The notes: generated by a model from the letters alone, not told the origin. A stretch of 64,000 bases of DNA from Vibrio sagamiensis NBRC 104589 (GCF_007990935.1 NZ_BJXJ01000016.1:32785-96784), one strand, 5' to 3'. Counted from the stretch's first letter, positions 10,245 through 19,529 are shown. Translations and numbers: made by a program.

Positions 10245-10775
10245 TTACGCTTTTTCTATCTTTTTGTGGCCTTCTTGCAGGTGAACAAAATCAACTAAAT
10301 CGTCATTTGATACCTGATAAGCTTGGCCAAACCCTTTCACATATAAGCCTTTTTCAGCTTTCAGATTGAATAAAACAAAATCTTCTAACTGGCTCAGACC
10401 ATCTACAACTTCACCAAAGCGTACCTGCATTTGCCCGATAACTTGATGCCACAACTGAGAGTCTCGCTCGACAACATTAGATACTGCATCGAAAGTCAAT
10501 CGCTTGCGAGCAAAGAGCTGGCTCGCAGCTTCTTCATCTTCAATCATCATTAGAGAAACATTAGGATTAACTAGCAAATTTCTCGCATGGCGAGCAATTT
10601 GTGATATCAGGATAAAGTATCCATCTTTATTTTGCACAAAAGGGGCGTAGCTCACATTCGGTCGACCTTCAGAATCAACGGTTGCAAGTTGCAATGTCTG
10701 ACGCTCTTGGCGGAATTCTTTTATTTCTGGCTCTAAACGCCCTTGTAAGCGCTCTTGTTTTACTTGCTGATCCAT
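10245..10775 (-). CDS. hutZ: Haem utilisation protein HutZ (haem-degrading enzyme)
   Basis: 176 residues. HutZ of Vibrio cholerae is a cytoplasmic haem-binding enzyme of the split-barrel (pyridoxamine-oxidase-like) fold that breaks down haem to release iron. The N-terminal segment LQLATVDSEGRPNVSYAPFV is typical of that fold, as is LLVNPNVSLMMIEDEE. A C-terminal FVHLQEGHKKIEKA stretch with histidines matches the haem-ligand region of HutZ. It lies 9 bases after hutX in the same operon and divergent from tonB-exbBD-hutBCD, the standard vibrio arrangement. Confidence 0.9.
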   Translation of the reverse strand: MDQQVKQERLQGRLEPEIKEFRQERQTLQLATVDSEGRPNVSYAPFVQNKDGYFILISQIARHARNLLVNPNVSLMMIEDEEAASQLFARKRLTFDAVSNVVERDSQLWHQVIGQMQVRFGEVVDGLSQLEDFVLFNLKAEKGLYVKGFGQAYQVSNDDLVDFVHLQEGHKKIEKA

Positions 10776-10784
10776 CTTTTTACC

Positions 10785-11300
10785 TTAAAGTTTTGTTGTT
10801 TTATTAAATTCTGATTTCATAGCAAGAAATGCTGATACTTGAGATGGAATAAGCTCGCGTTTTTCATTTCTTCCTAAATAAATTTTAAATATGTTACTTC
10901 CACATTCAGAAAAGAATCCAAAGTAGTGGCTTTCTCTATCCATAAATGGCTTACTGACTAGAGCCACATGCTTCACTTTCTCAAGATTCAAGTGACCATC
11001 TAACTGGCCTGGTTTCGCAATCAAATTGTAATAACCACGAGCAACTTTTCCTTTTGGAATAGGCCCTTTGAATTCAAAGATCGAACCAAACGAATGCATA
11101 ATTGTCGTCACAGGGCCAAAATTAGTTAACTGCTCTAAAATACTTTGCGCAAACTCTCCAGATAAAACCGCAACACTATCTTGCGGAAATGCATTCACCA
11201 CTTCAAATTCAGAAACTGAGAGTCTTTCTGCCATGGCTGCAGGTAGTAAACGTGGCTCTTCCACTAATAACTTTGCCACTTGATCTTTAATAGGATTCAT
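10785..11300 (-). CDS. hutX: Haem utilisation cytosolic carrier HutX
   Basis: 171 residues, the usual length. HutX-type proteins bind haem in the cytoplasm and pass it to HutZ. Visible family features are the segments VTTIMHSFGSIFEFKGPIPKG and MDRESHYFGFFSECG, typical of the HutX/ChuX/HugX group. It heads a two-gene hutX-hutZ operon. In V. cholerae the radical-SAM gene hutW precedes hutX; here hutX is first and no hutW is found between it and tonB. Control by Fur is likely because the shared divergent region holds Fur-like sites. Confidence 0.9.
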   Translation of the reverse strand: MNPIKDQVAKLLVEEPRLLPAAMAERLSVSEFEVVNAFPQDSVAVLSGEFAQSILEQLTNFGPVTTIMHSFGSIFEFKGPIPKGKVARGYYNLIAKPGQLDGHLNLEKVKHVALVSKPFMDRESHYFGFFSECGSNIFKIYLGRNEKRELIPSQVSAFLAMKSEFNKTTKL

Positions 11301-11492
11301 ATCTTTTCCAATTTTTCAATTGAGCTGGCCAGTAACATATGAAACTAATCCAGTAAATATGATTGACTCAAAACAATTACATTTACTTTTCAGCTTACAG
11401 GTCATTCATCACATTGGCCAAAATTATCCAAATATGGGGGCTTATCGCTTAAAACACACCCAATAGAGTCGAAATGATAAAATTATAGTCGT

Positions 11493-11523
11493 GATAATGC
11501 AATTGATAATTGATATCATTTTT
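11493..11523. promoter_or_regulatory. Two overlapping Fur-box-like sites between hutX and tonB
   Basis: GATAATGCAATTGATAATT (11493-11511) and GATAATTGATATCATTTTT (11505-11523) each match 13 of 19 positions of the Fur consensus GATAATGATAATCATTATC. They lie 62-92 bases upstream of the tonB start in the divergent hutX/tonB region. Iron-dependent repression of this haem-uptake cluster is well established in vibrios; the exact sites here are read by eye. Confidence 0.65.
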
Positions 11524-11584
11524 ATTTCAGGTAGTATCTAAAGCATTATTCGATAGAGATAGATTTAATTAATAGAGATTCATT

Positions 11585-12394
11585 GTGAACGTTCGACGAT
11601 ATATCTTGGCAGGTAGTGCTTCAATTTTGCTTCACAGCCTTTTGCTGTCTGCTTCTGAAAGTACTCAGGAATTTGCGATACCATTAGAAGTATCCAATCC
11701 GTCGGTGACACTCAACTTAACCGCGATGTTACCCCCTAATGATAGTAAACTTGAACAAAAGACTCTCGAACCAAAAGTGACCACATCGAAAGAGACTGTT
11801 CAACGGGAGCAAAGTAGTGAAGTGACTCCGATGACTGCTGATGCCATCAAAGCAAGCAGTGCTCCTTCAATGATCAAAAAAAAGAAAAAAAGCACTCATG
11901 AGGAAAAAGAGCCACATGCTAAACAAGAAAAACATATAAAGCAGAACCAAAATTCGCCAACTAAAGAGAATATTGCCCGTACCAATACGCTTCAAAAAAA
12001 ATCGTATCAAGACCGTAAAAAAAACACGCAAGAGGCATCACAAGTTGATAATAAATCACAAGTCGACCAGCCAAAAGCCACGGCTCAGTCAAGCGAACCA
12101 CCTTCACAACCGATATTAATAAAAAAAACTAATTTCATTACTAAGCCGGTTCAACCACGCTACCCTCGCTCTGCGCGCAAACGTGGCATTGAAGGAGTTG
12201 CTTTGTATGAGATTTGGCTCGATAAAAACGGCAAGCAAGTAAAGCAAATTTTGATTCAGTCTTCGGGTGCAAAAATACTCGATAGTTCTGCCTTAAAAGC
12301 GATAAAACAATGGCAATTTTCACCTTATATTTCTGATGGGCAAAGTATTGCACATCGAATTCAAATCCCAGTACGTTTTAGATTGGATGGATAA
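11585..12394 (+). CDS. tonB: TonB energy-transducing protein (TonB1, haem uptake)
   Basis: 269 residues from a GTG start at 11585 with AGAG upstream. It has the TonB layout: one N-terminal membrane anchor (about residues 6-25), a long Lys/Glu/Pro-containing periplasmic spacer (about 50-185) and a C-terminal TonB domain from PRYPRSARKRGIEG to the end. It would couple the proton-motive force harvested by ExbB-ExbD to outer-membrane haem and siderophore receptors. The stop codon overlaps the exbB start by one base (TAATG), so the two are translationally coupled. Confidence 0.93.
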   Translation: MNVRRYILAGSASILLHSLLLSASESTQEFAIPLEVSNPSVTLNLTAMLPPNDSKLEQKTLEPKVTTSKETVQREQSSEVTPMTADAIKASSAPSMIKKKKKSTHEEKEPHAKQEKHIKQNQNSPTKENIARTNTLQKKSYQDRKKNTQEASQVDNKSQVDQPKATAQSSEPPSQPILIKKTNFITKPVQPRYPRSARKRGIEGVALYEIWLDKNGKQVKQILIQSSGAKILDSSALKAIKQWQFSPYISDGQSIAHRIQIPVRFRLDG

Positions 12395-13098
12395 TGGAAA
12401 CACTACAACACATACAAACCCAATTAGGCCCTATGACTTGGCCTTTACTATTAAGCTCTTTACTGGCCTTAATGATCATTACTGAAAGGCTAATCCATTT
12501 TATTCTTAATGTCCGCTTTGCCAGTACGCAACGTGATATTAAACAACTGCTAAATGGCATTGAGAGAGGTGACAGTGAAGCAATAGAAGCATTAATTGAA
12601 CAATTTCAGCTTCAACGCTCCCTGCAATATCAAGGCGTGGCAATGCTTCTTGCCCACCACACTTTCAAACAGGCATTACGAGAGGACATTGCCAATACTT
12701 GGTTACAAGAGAAGCGACGTCAACTTCGTTCGGGGCTAAAAGTTCTAAATTTAATTGGTGTTATCAGCCCTTTACTTGGCTTACTTGGCACAGTACTTGG
12801 TCTTATTGGTATGTTTTCAGCCCTTGCTGAAACTACAGGTAATATTATGCCAAATGATTTAGCTGATGGACTAGGGCTTGCAATGCGTACAACTGCTGCG
12901 GGTCTTATTATTGCCGTTCCAGCAATCATAAGCGCTCATCTGTTGGGTATATGGGCAGATCAGATTATTGCCAAGCTCGAGCATCAACTGAATTACACCA
13001 ACCTTTGGTTAGAAGGCGCCCGCTTAAACACTTTAGCCACCCAAGGTGCTTGCAAGGAGCAAGTTCACTTTCAGCCAAATGAAGCTGCACCATCATGA
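12394..13098 (+). CDS. exbB: Biopolymer transport protein ExbB
   Basis: 234 residues. MotA/TolQ/ExbB proton-channel family, with three membrane segments: near residues 12-35 and two in the second half (about 112-135 and 160-182). The segment LLGLLGTVLGLIGMFSALAETTG is the family hallmark. With ExbD it forms the inner-membrane motor that energises TonB. It overlaps tonB by one base and exbD by four bases. Confidence 0.93.
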   Translation: METLQHIQTQLGPMTWPLLLSSLLALMIITERLIHFILNVRFASTQRDIKQLLNGIERGDSEAIEALIEQFQLQRSLQYQGVAMLLAHHTFKQALREDIANTWLQEKRRQLRSGLKVLNLIGVISPLLGLLGTVLGLIGMFSALAETTGNIMPNDLADGLGLAMRTTAAGLIIAVPAIISAHLLGIWADQIIAKLEHQLNYTNLWLEGARLNTLATQGACKEQVHFQPNEAAPS

Positions 13099-13508
13099 TA
13101 AAAGTTACCGAACAGCAGAACCAATCAAGCTTGAACTTAGATCTAACCCCATTATTAGACATTATTTTTATCGTCATGGTGTTTTTGATGTTAACCGCCG
13201 CAGTAAAGCTTGATTCATTAGACATAACACTACCAACGGCTGATAACGTCATCGTATCTGAGGTTGATCAAGTTGCTATTACAGTCAATGTTTTAAAAGA
13301 AGAACCCTACTGGGCAATAGATGGAAAAAAGTACATTGATTGGGAAAACTTTACACTAGCTTTACTAGAAAAGCATAGTACAAATAAAAAGCCCATAATT
13401 ATTGGGGCGGAAAAAGATGCTGAGGTCCAATCTTTAGTTCACCTTTTAAGCTTTTTACAAAAGAACGGTATAGAAGCAACACAACTCCTTACTGAGTCAT
13501 CCAAATAA
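13095..13508 (+). CDS. exbD: Biopolymer transport protein ExbD
   Basis: 137 residues. One N-terminal membrane segment (about residues 17-38) preceded by LDLTPLLDIIFIVMVFLM, which carries the conserved proton-pathway aspartate of ExbD/TolR proteins, then a periplasmic domain. It overlaps exbB by ATGA and precedes hutB by about 64 bases. Confidence 0.93.
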   Translation: MIKVTEQQNQSSLNLDLTPLLDIIFIVMVFLMLTAAVKLDSLDITLPTADNVIVSEVDQVAITVNVLKEEPYWAIDGKKYIDWENFTLALLEKHSTNKKPIIIGAEKDAEVQSLVHLLSFLQKNGIEATQLLTESSK

Positions 13509-13572
13509 GATTAATCCAGTTCAATGTTTGACAAACAAAGTGATAGATAAACCAAGATAGAAGACTAAAGCT

Positions 13573-14436
13573 ATGAAACCAATACTTCCCCCAGCCCTAG
13601 TGGCTGCTTTAATATTGCTTATCTGCACGTTTACTCACGCAGTTAGAGCTGAATCGTTACCACCAAGAATAATAAGCGCAGGCAGTGCGATAACAGAATT
13701 ACTTATCGCCCTCGACGCCAAAAATAATCTGGTTGCGGTTGACTTAACCAGTGAGCAGCCAGAAACTGCGGCACTTCCTAAAATTGGCTATCATCGCCAA
13801 CTTTCCACTGAGGGACTGTTAGCTCTTAATCCAACATTAGTGATTGGCTCAAGCGAAATGGGGCCTAAAAAAGTTTTGGATCAACTTACCTCTGCTGGGG
13901 TGAACATCAGAGTCGTCAATTCAGACTTAACCATTGTTGGCTTGTTACGTCGTATTGATCAAATCGCAAGTCTTTTACAGGTCGAACAGCAGGCTGGCCT
14001 CATTAAACAAAAAATTCAAGAACAGGTAGATAGTCTTTATAAGTTGCACCCTTCTAATAGTGAAAAGAAGAAAGTGCTATTTCTTCTTATTCATGAAGGA
14101 CGACCAGCAAAAGTTGCAGGTGCTGATACAACACCTAACACATTAATTGAACTTGCAGGAGGAGCCAACCCTGCTGCAAAGCAGTTATCAAATTATAAAC
14201 AGCTTTCGAGCGAATCGATTATTAATTTTCAACCTGATGTTATTCTTGTTAGTGGCCGCAATAACAATGGTTCTTTCGATGTTAATAAGGTTTTGCAAAC
14301 GATGCCTTTACTAAAAGCAACGCCTGCCGGTGCAAACCAAGATATTTATGCTGTTGATGGGCATGCACTGATCGGTGGTATTGGCTTAAAAAGCCTCGCA
14401 GAAGCTGCACGAATCAACAAATTACTTTACCCATAG
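13573..14436 (+). CDS. hutB: Haem ABC transporter periplasmic binding protein HutB
   Basis: 287 residues. A signal peptide is evident (residues 1-26, ending VRA). The rest is a type III (BtuF/HmuT-like) binding protein: RIISAGSAITELLIAL at the N-terminal lobe, KIGYHRQLSTEGLLALNPTLVIGS, and a C-terminal lobe with GGANPAAKQLSNYKQLSSESI. It would receive haem from the TonB-dependent receptor and deliver it to HutC-HutD. It lies in the tonB-exbB-exbD-hutB-hutC-hutD operon, 8 bases before hutC. Confidence 0.92.
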   Translation: MKPILPPALVAALILLICTFTHAVRAESLPPRIISAGSAITELLIALDAKNNLVAVDLTSEQPETAALPKIGYHRQLSTEGLLALNPTLVIGSSEMGPKKVLDQLTSAGVNIRVVNSDLTIVGLLRRIDQIASLLQVEQQAGLIKQKIQEQVDSLYKLHPSNSEKKKVLFLLIHEGRPAKVAGADTTPNTLIELAGGANPAAKQLSNYKQLSSESIINFQPDVILVSGRNNNGSFDVNKVLQTMPLLKATPAGANQDIYAVDGHALIGGIGLKSLAEAARINKLLYP

Positions 14437-14444
14437 AGACTATT

Positions 14445-15482
14445 ATGCCGTTAAAGCGATTGCCCTTATCAGTAATGTTACCCATGCTTTGCTTACTTGT
14501 ATTTACCACGATGATTGGCTCAATTGCGGTTGGCCCTATGGAAATCAGTATCATAGACAGCTTACGCAGTTTAATCGGTTATCACGATAACCTTGCACCA
14601 AACATACAATTAATAATTAATGAGATACGCCTACCTCGTACCTTGCTAAGCTTAGTAATCGGAGCCAGCTTAGCTATATGTGGGGTAGTAATGCAAAGCG
14701 TATTTCGTAACCCTTTAGCTGAACCAGGCGTGATTGGTGTATCTGCTGGAGCCATGTTAGGTGGTGCATTGGCAATTATTGTTTTTGCCGATATCAGCCA
14801 ACATTACCCCTTGATTATGAACCTGTTAACTATACCATTTTTTGCTTTTGTTGGTGGAGCATTGACAACGGTCTTAGCCTATAAAATAGGCACCAATCAA
14901 TTTGGTACTTCGGTGACAGGTATGCTTCTGGCAGGTATCGCTATCACAGCATTGTCAGGTGCAGTTATTGGTTATCTAAACTTTATTGCCAACGATCAAT
15001 CCTTGCGTGATTTTGCTATGTGGTCTATGGGCTCATTAGCTGGGGCCAATTGGAGTGGCGTAGGACTCGCTACCGCCGTCCTATGCGGTCTATTTTATTA
15101 TTTTTACAAAGATGCTCAAGCGCTTAATGCTCTTCTATTGGGTGACTCTGAAGCACGGCATTTAGGTATTGATGTACAAAAACTCAAAAGACGGATGATT
15201 TTGCTGTCAGCTGCTGGCGTTGGGGTGAGCGTAAGCTTGTGTGGCATCATAGGTTTTATTGGATTAGTGATCCCTCACTTCGGCCGAATGCTTATCGGAC
15301 CAAATCACCGTGCTCTACTACCCATTTCAGCTTTTCTTGGTGCCCTATTGTTGACACTAGCAGATATGTCATCACGCATTCTTGTTGCTCCCGCAGAGCT
15401 GCCTGTCGGCATTATCACTGCTTTGTTTGGTTCTCCATTCTTTATTTACCTATTGTACAAACAGAAAGAGAAAGCATTATGA
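14445..15482 (+). CDS. hutC: Haem ABC transporter permease HutC
   Basis: 345 residues with the roughly ten membrane segments of FecCD/BtuC-type permeases. Recognisable family segments include RLPRTLLSLVIGASLAICG, NPLAEPGVIGVSAGAMLG, GDSEARHLGI and GFIGLVIPHFGRMLIGPNHR; the last is the loop that contacts the ATPase. Its stop overlaps the hutD start (ATGA at 15479-15482). Confidence 0.93.
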   Translation: MPLKRLPLSVMLPMLCLLVFTTMIGSIAVGPMEISIIDSLRSLIGYHDNLAPNIQLIINEIRLPRTLLSLVIGASLAICGVVMQSVFRNPLAEPGVIGVSAGAMLGGALAIIVFADISQHYPLIMNLLTIPFFAFVGGALTTVLAYKIGTNQFGTSVTGMLLAGIAITALSGAVIGYLNFIANDQSLRDFAMWSMGSLAGANWSGVGLATAVLCGLFYYFYKDAQALNALLLGDSEARHLGIDVQKLKRRMILLSAAGVGVSVSLCGIIGFIGLVIPHFGRMLIGPNHRALLPISAFLGALLLTLADMSSRILVAPAELPVGIITALFGSPFFIYLLYKQKEKAL

Positions 15483-16264
15483 GTAACACAGCTGTCCTTT
15501 CAGGCAGGAACATCTCTATCCATTTTGGCAAACGTACTATTTTGGATAACATCGATATTGATATTAGAGCAGGTGAAGTGACCTCTCTTTTAGGGCCAAA
15601 TGGAGCAGGAAAAAGCACCTTACTTAAAACACTAAGTGGTGAAATATCTTCCTTATCTCCTATTCAATACTTCGGGCAAGAAAGAAAACAGTGGCTGACT
15701 ACTACTTTCGCAAAACATGTCGCTTTGCTTCCTCAACACAGTGCGTTGTCTTTTCCTTTTTTAGCTAAAGAGGTCGTAGAACTAGGAACTCTCCCTCTTA
15801 CAACATCATACAAAGAAAATTCTGATTTAGCGTTACATTACATGGAAAAAACTGGAGTGTTACATCTTGCTGAACAGCCATACCCTGGACTTTCTGGCGG
15901 TGAAAAACAAAGATTACACCTCGCAAGAGTACTTGCTCAATTGCATCAAGCCGAGGGAAAACAAATATTAATGCTTGATGAACCTACATCCGCACTCGAT
16001 ATAGCTTGTCAACATCGTACACTCAGCCTAGTACGAGAGATAGCAGTCAATAATAACGCTGCCGTAGTGATGGTTTTACATGATTTAAATTTAGCGTCTC
16101 AATACTCAGATCGAATTATTTTATTACACAAGGGCAAAATTCTTTGTGATGACACTCCTTGGAAAGCATTAACCTCTGCCCACATAGAGCAAGCGTATGG
16201 TTATCAAGCCATTGTTGCAAGACACCCAACTCTTAGTTTCCCTCAAGTCCATTCAGCAGCTTAA
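15479..16264 (+). CDS. hutD: Haem ABC transporter ATP-binding protein HutD
   Basis: 261 residues from the ATG at 15479, which overlaps the hutC stop. The reading frame is open 80 codons further upstream inside hutC, but that extension is not coding. Walker A GPNGAGKST, the LSGGEKQRLHLARVLAQL signature, Walker B LMLDEPTSALD and the switch histidine in VLHDLNLAS identify a FecE/HmuV-type ATPase. It powers haem import through HutC. A strong terminator follows at 16283-16314 and closes the operon. Confidence 0.94.
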   Translation: MSNTAVLSGRNISIHFGKRTILDNIDIDIRAGEVTSLLGPNGAGKSTLLKTLSGEISSLSPIQYFGQERKQWLTTTFAKHVALLPQHSALSFPFLAKEVVELGTLPLTTSYKENSDLALHYMEKTGVLHLAEQPYPGLSGGEKQRLHLARVLAQLHQAEGKQILMLDEPTSALDIACQHRTLSLVREIAVNNNAAVVMVLHDLNLASQYSDRIILLHKGKILCDDTPWKALTSAHIEQAYGYQAIVARHPTLSFPQVHSAA

Positions 16265-16282
16265 ATCAGTAATAATGTAACT

Positions 16283-16314
16283 AAAAAAGTCCCGTATTTA
16301 ATACGGGACTTTTT
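16283..16314 (+). terminator. Terminator after hutD
   Basis: AGTCCCGTAT (16288-16297) pairs with ATACGGGACT (16301-16310) over a 3-base loop. T residues follow on the plus strand and A residues precede, so it could also serve the minus-strand tetR gene. Confidence 0.85.
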
Positions 16315-16377
16315 AGAACTACAAAACAATAAATCTGCAGTTTGCTAAGCCTTTTTAGAACCAGTTCAGCCCAAAGA

Positions 16378-16839
16378 CTACTTACTCATTTGAACCAAAG
16401 ATCGACCGATTAGCCACTCGATCTCTTTGTCACTACCTTCTCCAAATTGACTCTCTGCCATTTTATACAGGCGGTCAATACCATTTGCCGTAAATTCATG
16501 GGCACTTTCTGAGGTAACAATATGGTGAAAAAGTAAACGTAAGATCGCAAGAAACTCTTTGTTTTCTAAGGCATTAATCCAACTCTGCGAAAATGTCTCT
16601 AAACCTTTCTCAAATTCTAGATGTTCAACAAACATTTTAAAAATACGGCCATCTAATGCCGCAGTAAAGTCTGTTTTCTTTGGAAAGTGGTGACTGATAC
16701 CAGTACGAGATACACCTGTTTGCTGGCTCAGTGTTGTATATGACATTTTGTCGTAACCAAGTCTAAGCAATTGGTCAACAACGGCATCCATGATTTTCTG
16801 GATAGTGATTTCGGTATCTTCTTTGCTACGCTTTGGCAT
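16378..16839 (-). CDS. TetR-family transcriptional regulator
   Basis: 153 residues from the ATG at 16839; the frame is open to an in-frame ATG at 16872. The N-terminal 60 residues are a TetR DNA-binding domain: ITIQKIMDAVVDQLLRLGYDKMSYTTLSQQTGVSRTGISHHFPKKTDF. The ligand domain is short, with no recognisable specificity. A TetR gene follows the hut cluster in other vibrios too, so this is likely a conserved neighbour. It is not an obvious BetI: it lies over 7 kb from betB and nothing links it to choline. Confidence 0.75.
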   Translation of the reverse strand: MPKRSKEDTEITIQKIMDAVVDQLLRLGYDKMSYTTLSQQTGVSRTGISHHFPKKTDFTAALDGRIFKMFVEHLEFEKGLETFSQSWINALENKEFLAILRLLFHHIVTSESAHEFTANGIDRLYKMAESQFGEGSDKEIEWLIGRSLVQMSK

Positions 16840-17349
16840 ATTTAGGCTCTTCTCTTTGTAAATCCATCTCACTCACATCCATATGACCTACAGAAAAATA
16901 TCCTTGGTGATACAGTTTGTGTGTCCCAAAGTGACGTTAGGGACCAAATGGTCATTATATTTAGTTGCGTAATGCATATTCACATTGATGCTTTATGTTT
17001 CATTTTACTGACATAGTTGAAGGCTTAAGCCGCCAACATATGTACAGAATCCTTTACACTTTTTATGCGCATCAAAGTGACTATTCTGTAAAAAATTATG
17101 AATGCGGTGATACTCTTATAAATTGCCTTTCACTTCAACAACTAAACAGAAATCTCTTAAATATATTTGCTAAATGATTTTAAATGTTGATACATATCAC
17201 ACTAAATTCTCGACTGACCTCTCATTCTTAGGTTAACACAATGTTAACAGAATAGCATACTGAGTGACTTTTGACCAAGCTTACGCATTTTTCTAGATAG
17301 TTAAATAATACCTGCTAAAATAACCCTACTTTTTATGAGAGGATCCGCA

Positions 17350-17649
17350 ATGAGTAAAGAATTAGAGGATAATCAAGTTTGTGATGCTTGTGGTTGTGCT
17401 GGAGAAATAGGCTATATCATTAAAGAAGGTGATGACGTCGCAACCGTGACGATTTTTGCGGACACACCGTCTTGTCTTGAAATAGAGATCATGAAATATA
17501 TCGAGGTAGCAAAAACCATTTGCCCTGATGTTAAATATCATTTATCTGAGGTAACTTCAGAGTCTAAAACACTCACTGGACAATTTAAGTTTGATGTTAG
17601 TGCAGAAAAACTGATTTTCGAGCTAAAAACTCGTTCTCTTGCCCGTTAA
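17350..17649 (+). CDS. YfcZ/YiiS-family protein (DUF406)
   Basis: 99 residues from the ATG at 17350, which has GAGAGGATCC upstream (17337-17346); an earlier in-frame ATG at 17335 overlaps that site. The CDACGCAGEIG motif near the N-terminus, the ADTPSCLEIEI segment and a C-terminal KLIFELKTRSL match the small DUF406 proteins YfcZ and YiiS of enterobacteria. Their function is not established. Cytoplasmic, stand-alone gene. Confidence 0.75.
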   Translation: MSKELEDNQVCDACGCAGEIGYIIKEGDDVATVTIFADTPSCLEIEIMKYIEVAKTICPDVKYHLSEVTSESKTLTGQFKFDVSAEKLIFELKTRSLAR

Positions 17650-17772
17650 ATAGACCAAGCAAGTCTTAATTCTCGCGGCTTGCTTTCTTCTCCCTGTCAA
17701 AGCCTTTTTGACTTATCTCTAGCTTAACGGTTAAGTTACTCTTATATCCTCTTAGTGACTATTATTAAGATC

Positions 17773-18384
17773 ATGCATAAATTACTTTATCTATCAGCTT
17801 ATTTATTGAGTTTACTTGCCTTCTCATACTCATCACTGGCTTATGATCTCGATTATTATGCTAAGTTTGGCCATACCGATAATTACGGTAACATTGATTT
17901 ACGCAATAAACCTTATACCACCCTGCCTGAAGGCCTACTAGTCAAAGGCAACCTAAACATTTCTCAAACTCCGATTACGGTCTTACCAAAAAGTGTTGAA
18001 ATACAAGGTAGCCTAGAAGCCACCAACAGCGCGTTAAAGATCATCAAGCCAGGGGTTAAAATCAAAGGCTATGCAAACTTGTTAGGTAGCCAGATAGGAC
18101 GTTGGCCACGCGGTGTTAAGCTAGGCGGGTACTTAAATTTAACCGATACACCACTAAAACGCTTACCAAAAGGCCTAAGAGTGTCGGGCGATCTGAGTGT
18201 TATACGAACGCCTTTGAGCGAACTGCCTGAAGGGCTCATTGTTGAAGGCGATTTGTATATTGGTGGCTCTCAGATTAAAACCTTTCCTGATACATTGACA
18301 ATTAAAGGGAATCTATTTTTAGGCGGCAATAGAATTAGCCAGTGGCCGAACAATCTGACCTTAGAAGGAGCAGTTGCACCTTAG
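17773..18384 (+). CDS. Secreted leucine-rich, tandem-repeat solenoid protein
   Basis: 203 residues from the ATG at 17773 (a GTG 18 bases upstream is possible). A signal peptide ends near LAY. The rest is built of about seven tandem units of some 20 residues with the pattern G-x-LPxGLxVxGDLxLxxTxI, as in DLSVIRTPLSELPEGLIVEG. This makes a short beta-solenoid resembling phage and Vibrio leucine-rich repeats. No catalytic domain is present, so a binding or surface role is inferred. It is unrelated to the larger LRR protein at 29795-31195 except in general fold. Confidence 0.65.
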   Translation: MHKLLYLSAYLLSLLAFSYSSLAYDLDYYAKFGHTDNYGNIDLRNKPYTTLPEGLLVKGNLNISQTPITVLPKSVEIQGSLEATNSALKIIKPGVKIKGYANLLGSQIGRWPRGVKLGGYLNLTDTPLKRLPKGLRVSGDLSVIRTPLSELPEGLIVEGDLYIGGSQIKTFPDTLTIKGNLFLGGNRISQWPNNLTLEGAVAP

Positions 18385-18421
18385 CAAAAGTGACACTACA
18401 GCAAAAGTAACGCTGCCCATA

Positions 18422-18685
18422 TTATCCAAAATAACGAGAGAGTTTACGCCCTAACAAAAAGCTTCCTATCACGACGCTCATAGCAAAAATAATTGCAGTT
18501 AAATAACCGGCCACTACCGATATACCAAATCCCCAAACTAAAGCGAAAACCAAACCTTGGAAAGCTTCATAAGGCCATTGAAGTAGTGACATATTAGAGC
18601 CATTCATCATGAAATACATTAAGGTACTCAGCGATAACAGCGAAAATAGCACCCCTGTGGTAGTGTGACGATTCATATTAGTCAT
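18422..18685 (-). CDS. Small inner-membrane protein, unknown function
   Basis: 87 residues with two or three hydrophobic segments (about 10-28, 40-60 and 62-80). Its start overlaps the 3' end of the patatin gene by 8 bases (ATG ACT AA), so it is translated from the same message; an alternative ATG lies three codons in. No family is recognised. Coupling to a phospholipase-like gene hints at an envelope role, which is inference. Confidence 0.6.
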   Translation of the reverse strand: MTNMNRHTTTGVLFSLLSLSTLMYFMMNGSNMSLLQWPYEAFQGLVFALVWGFGISVVAGYLTAIIFAMSVVIGSFLLGRKLSRYFG

Positions 18686-19529
18686 CTAGCGTACTTGAGT
18701 AGACGTGGTCTGCAAGGTGTACACGTCCTGCTTCAAGCCCCATTTCATAACCTTCTAATAATACAGATTGTCGCATAGACAAGCGTCGTACACTAAATCC
18801 CGTTGGTGGTGCGATAACATGAATATTAAGATCCTCCGGTGGATTACGAATGAAATCGAGTGACGTATTATAATTTTCTGCACGCTGCAGCATTGCTTGT
18901 GCCATTTTTGGGTACTCAGAAAACAGTTTCTTAATCAACCAAGGCGTTTTCACTGGCTTTTTCTCATAGTCCAAAGGATGCGAAAGGATAACCGTAATAT
19001 CTCTGGCACCACGTCTGTACGCCTCTCGTACGGGAATAGAATCAGCAAGCCCACCATCAGTGTAGCAGCCACCAGAAAAACAGGGAGTTTGTTTATAAGC
19101 AATAGGTAATGCTGTTGTCGCTTCCATGGTGCTATGAAAATTATGCCGATTCACATGATAGTAATCTGCTTTACCAGTATCTATGTTTGTCGTTGTCGCG
19201 ATCAACGGAGTACCATCAAACAATTTTTCTTCATCGATAGGGTATAGGCGATTGGACTCTTCAAATAGCCATTTTACATCGATCAAATCTCCGCCTTTCA
19301 AAAAACGACTCGGATCAAAAAAGCGTTTGCTGGTTGCCAATTGAGTGATGACGTTAATACTGCGATGTGGATAATCGGTTAAGTAACCTACTAAATTTGA
19401 TGCTCCAGCCGAAACACCAATAGCAAAATCAAACGGTTTGTAATTTTGTGCTAAAAACGCATCCAATACTCCGCTAGCAAAGACACCACGCATTGCTCCG
19501 CCTTCGACGACAATTGCTTTATTCACCAT
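18678..19529 (-). CDS. Patatin-like phospholipase
   Basis: 283 residues, the size of the YjjU/RssA-type patatins. The oxyanion motif GGAMRG is at 10-15, the nucleophile elbow GVSAG has Ser40, and the dyad aspartate is Asp158 in TDGG. All parts of the catalytic Ser-Asp dyad are intact, so acyl hydrolase activity on lipids is likely. No signal peptide, hence cytoplasmic or membrane-peripheral. It is followed by a coupled small membrane protein. Confidence 0.88.
   Translation of the reverse strand: MVNKAIVVEGGAMRGVFASGVLDAFLAQNYKPFDFAIGVSAGASNLVGYLTDYPHRSINVITQLATSKRFFDPSRFLKGGDLIDVKWLFEESNRLYPIDEEKLFDGTPLIATTTNIDTGKADYYHVNRHNFHSTMEATTALPIAYKQTPCFSGGCYTDGGLADSIPVREAYRRGARDITVILSHPLDYEKKPVKTPWLIKKLFSEYPKMAQAMLQRAENYNTSLDFIRNPPEDLNIHVIAPPTGFSVRRLSMRQSVLLEGYEMGLEAGRVHLADHVYSSTLDD

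Noticed and set aside
15239..15478. 80-codon N-terminal extension of HutD
   Set aside because: It lies within hutC in another frame; the true start at 15479 overlaps the hutC stop and begins the ATPase.
16378..16839. TetR gene as the missing BetI
   Set aside because: More than 7 kb from the bet operon, beside the hut cluster as in other vibrios, and without BetI-like features.
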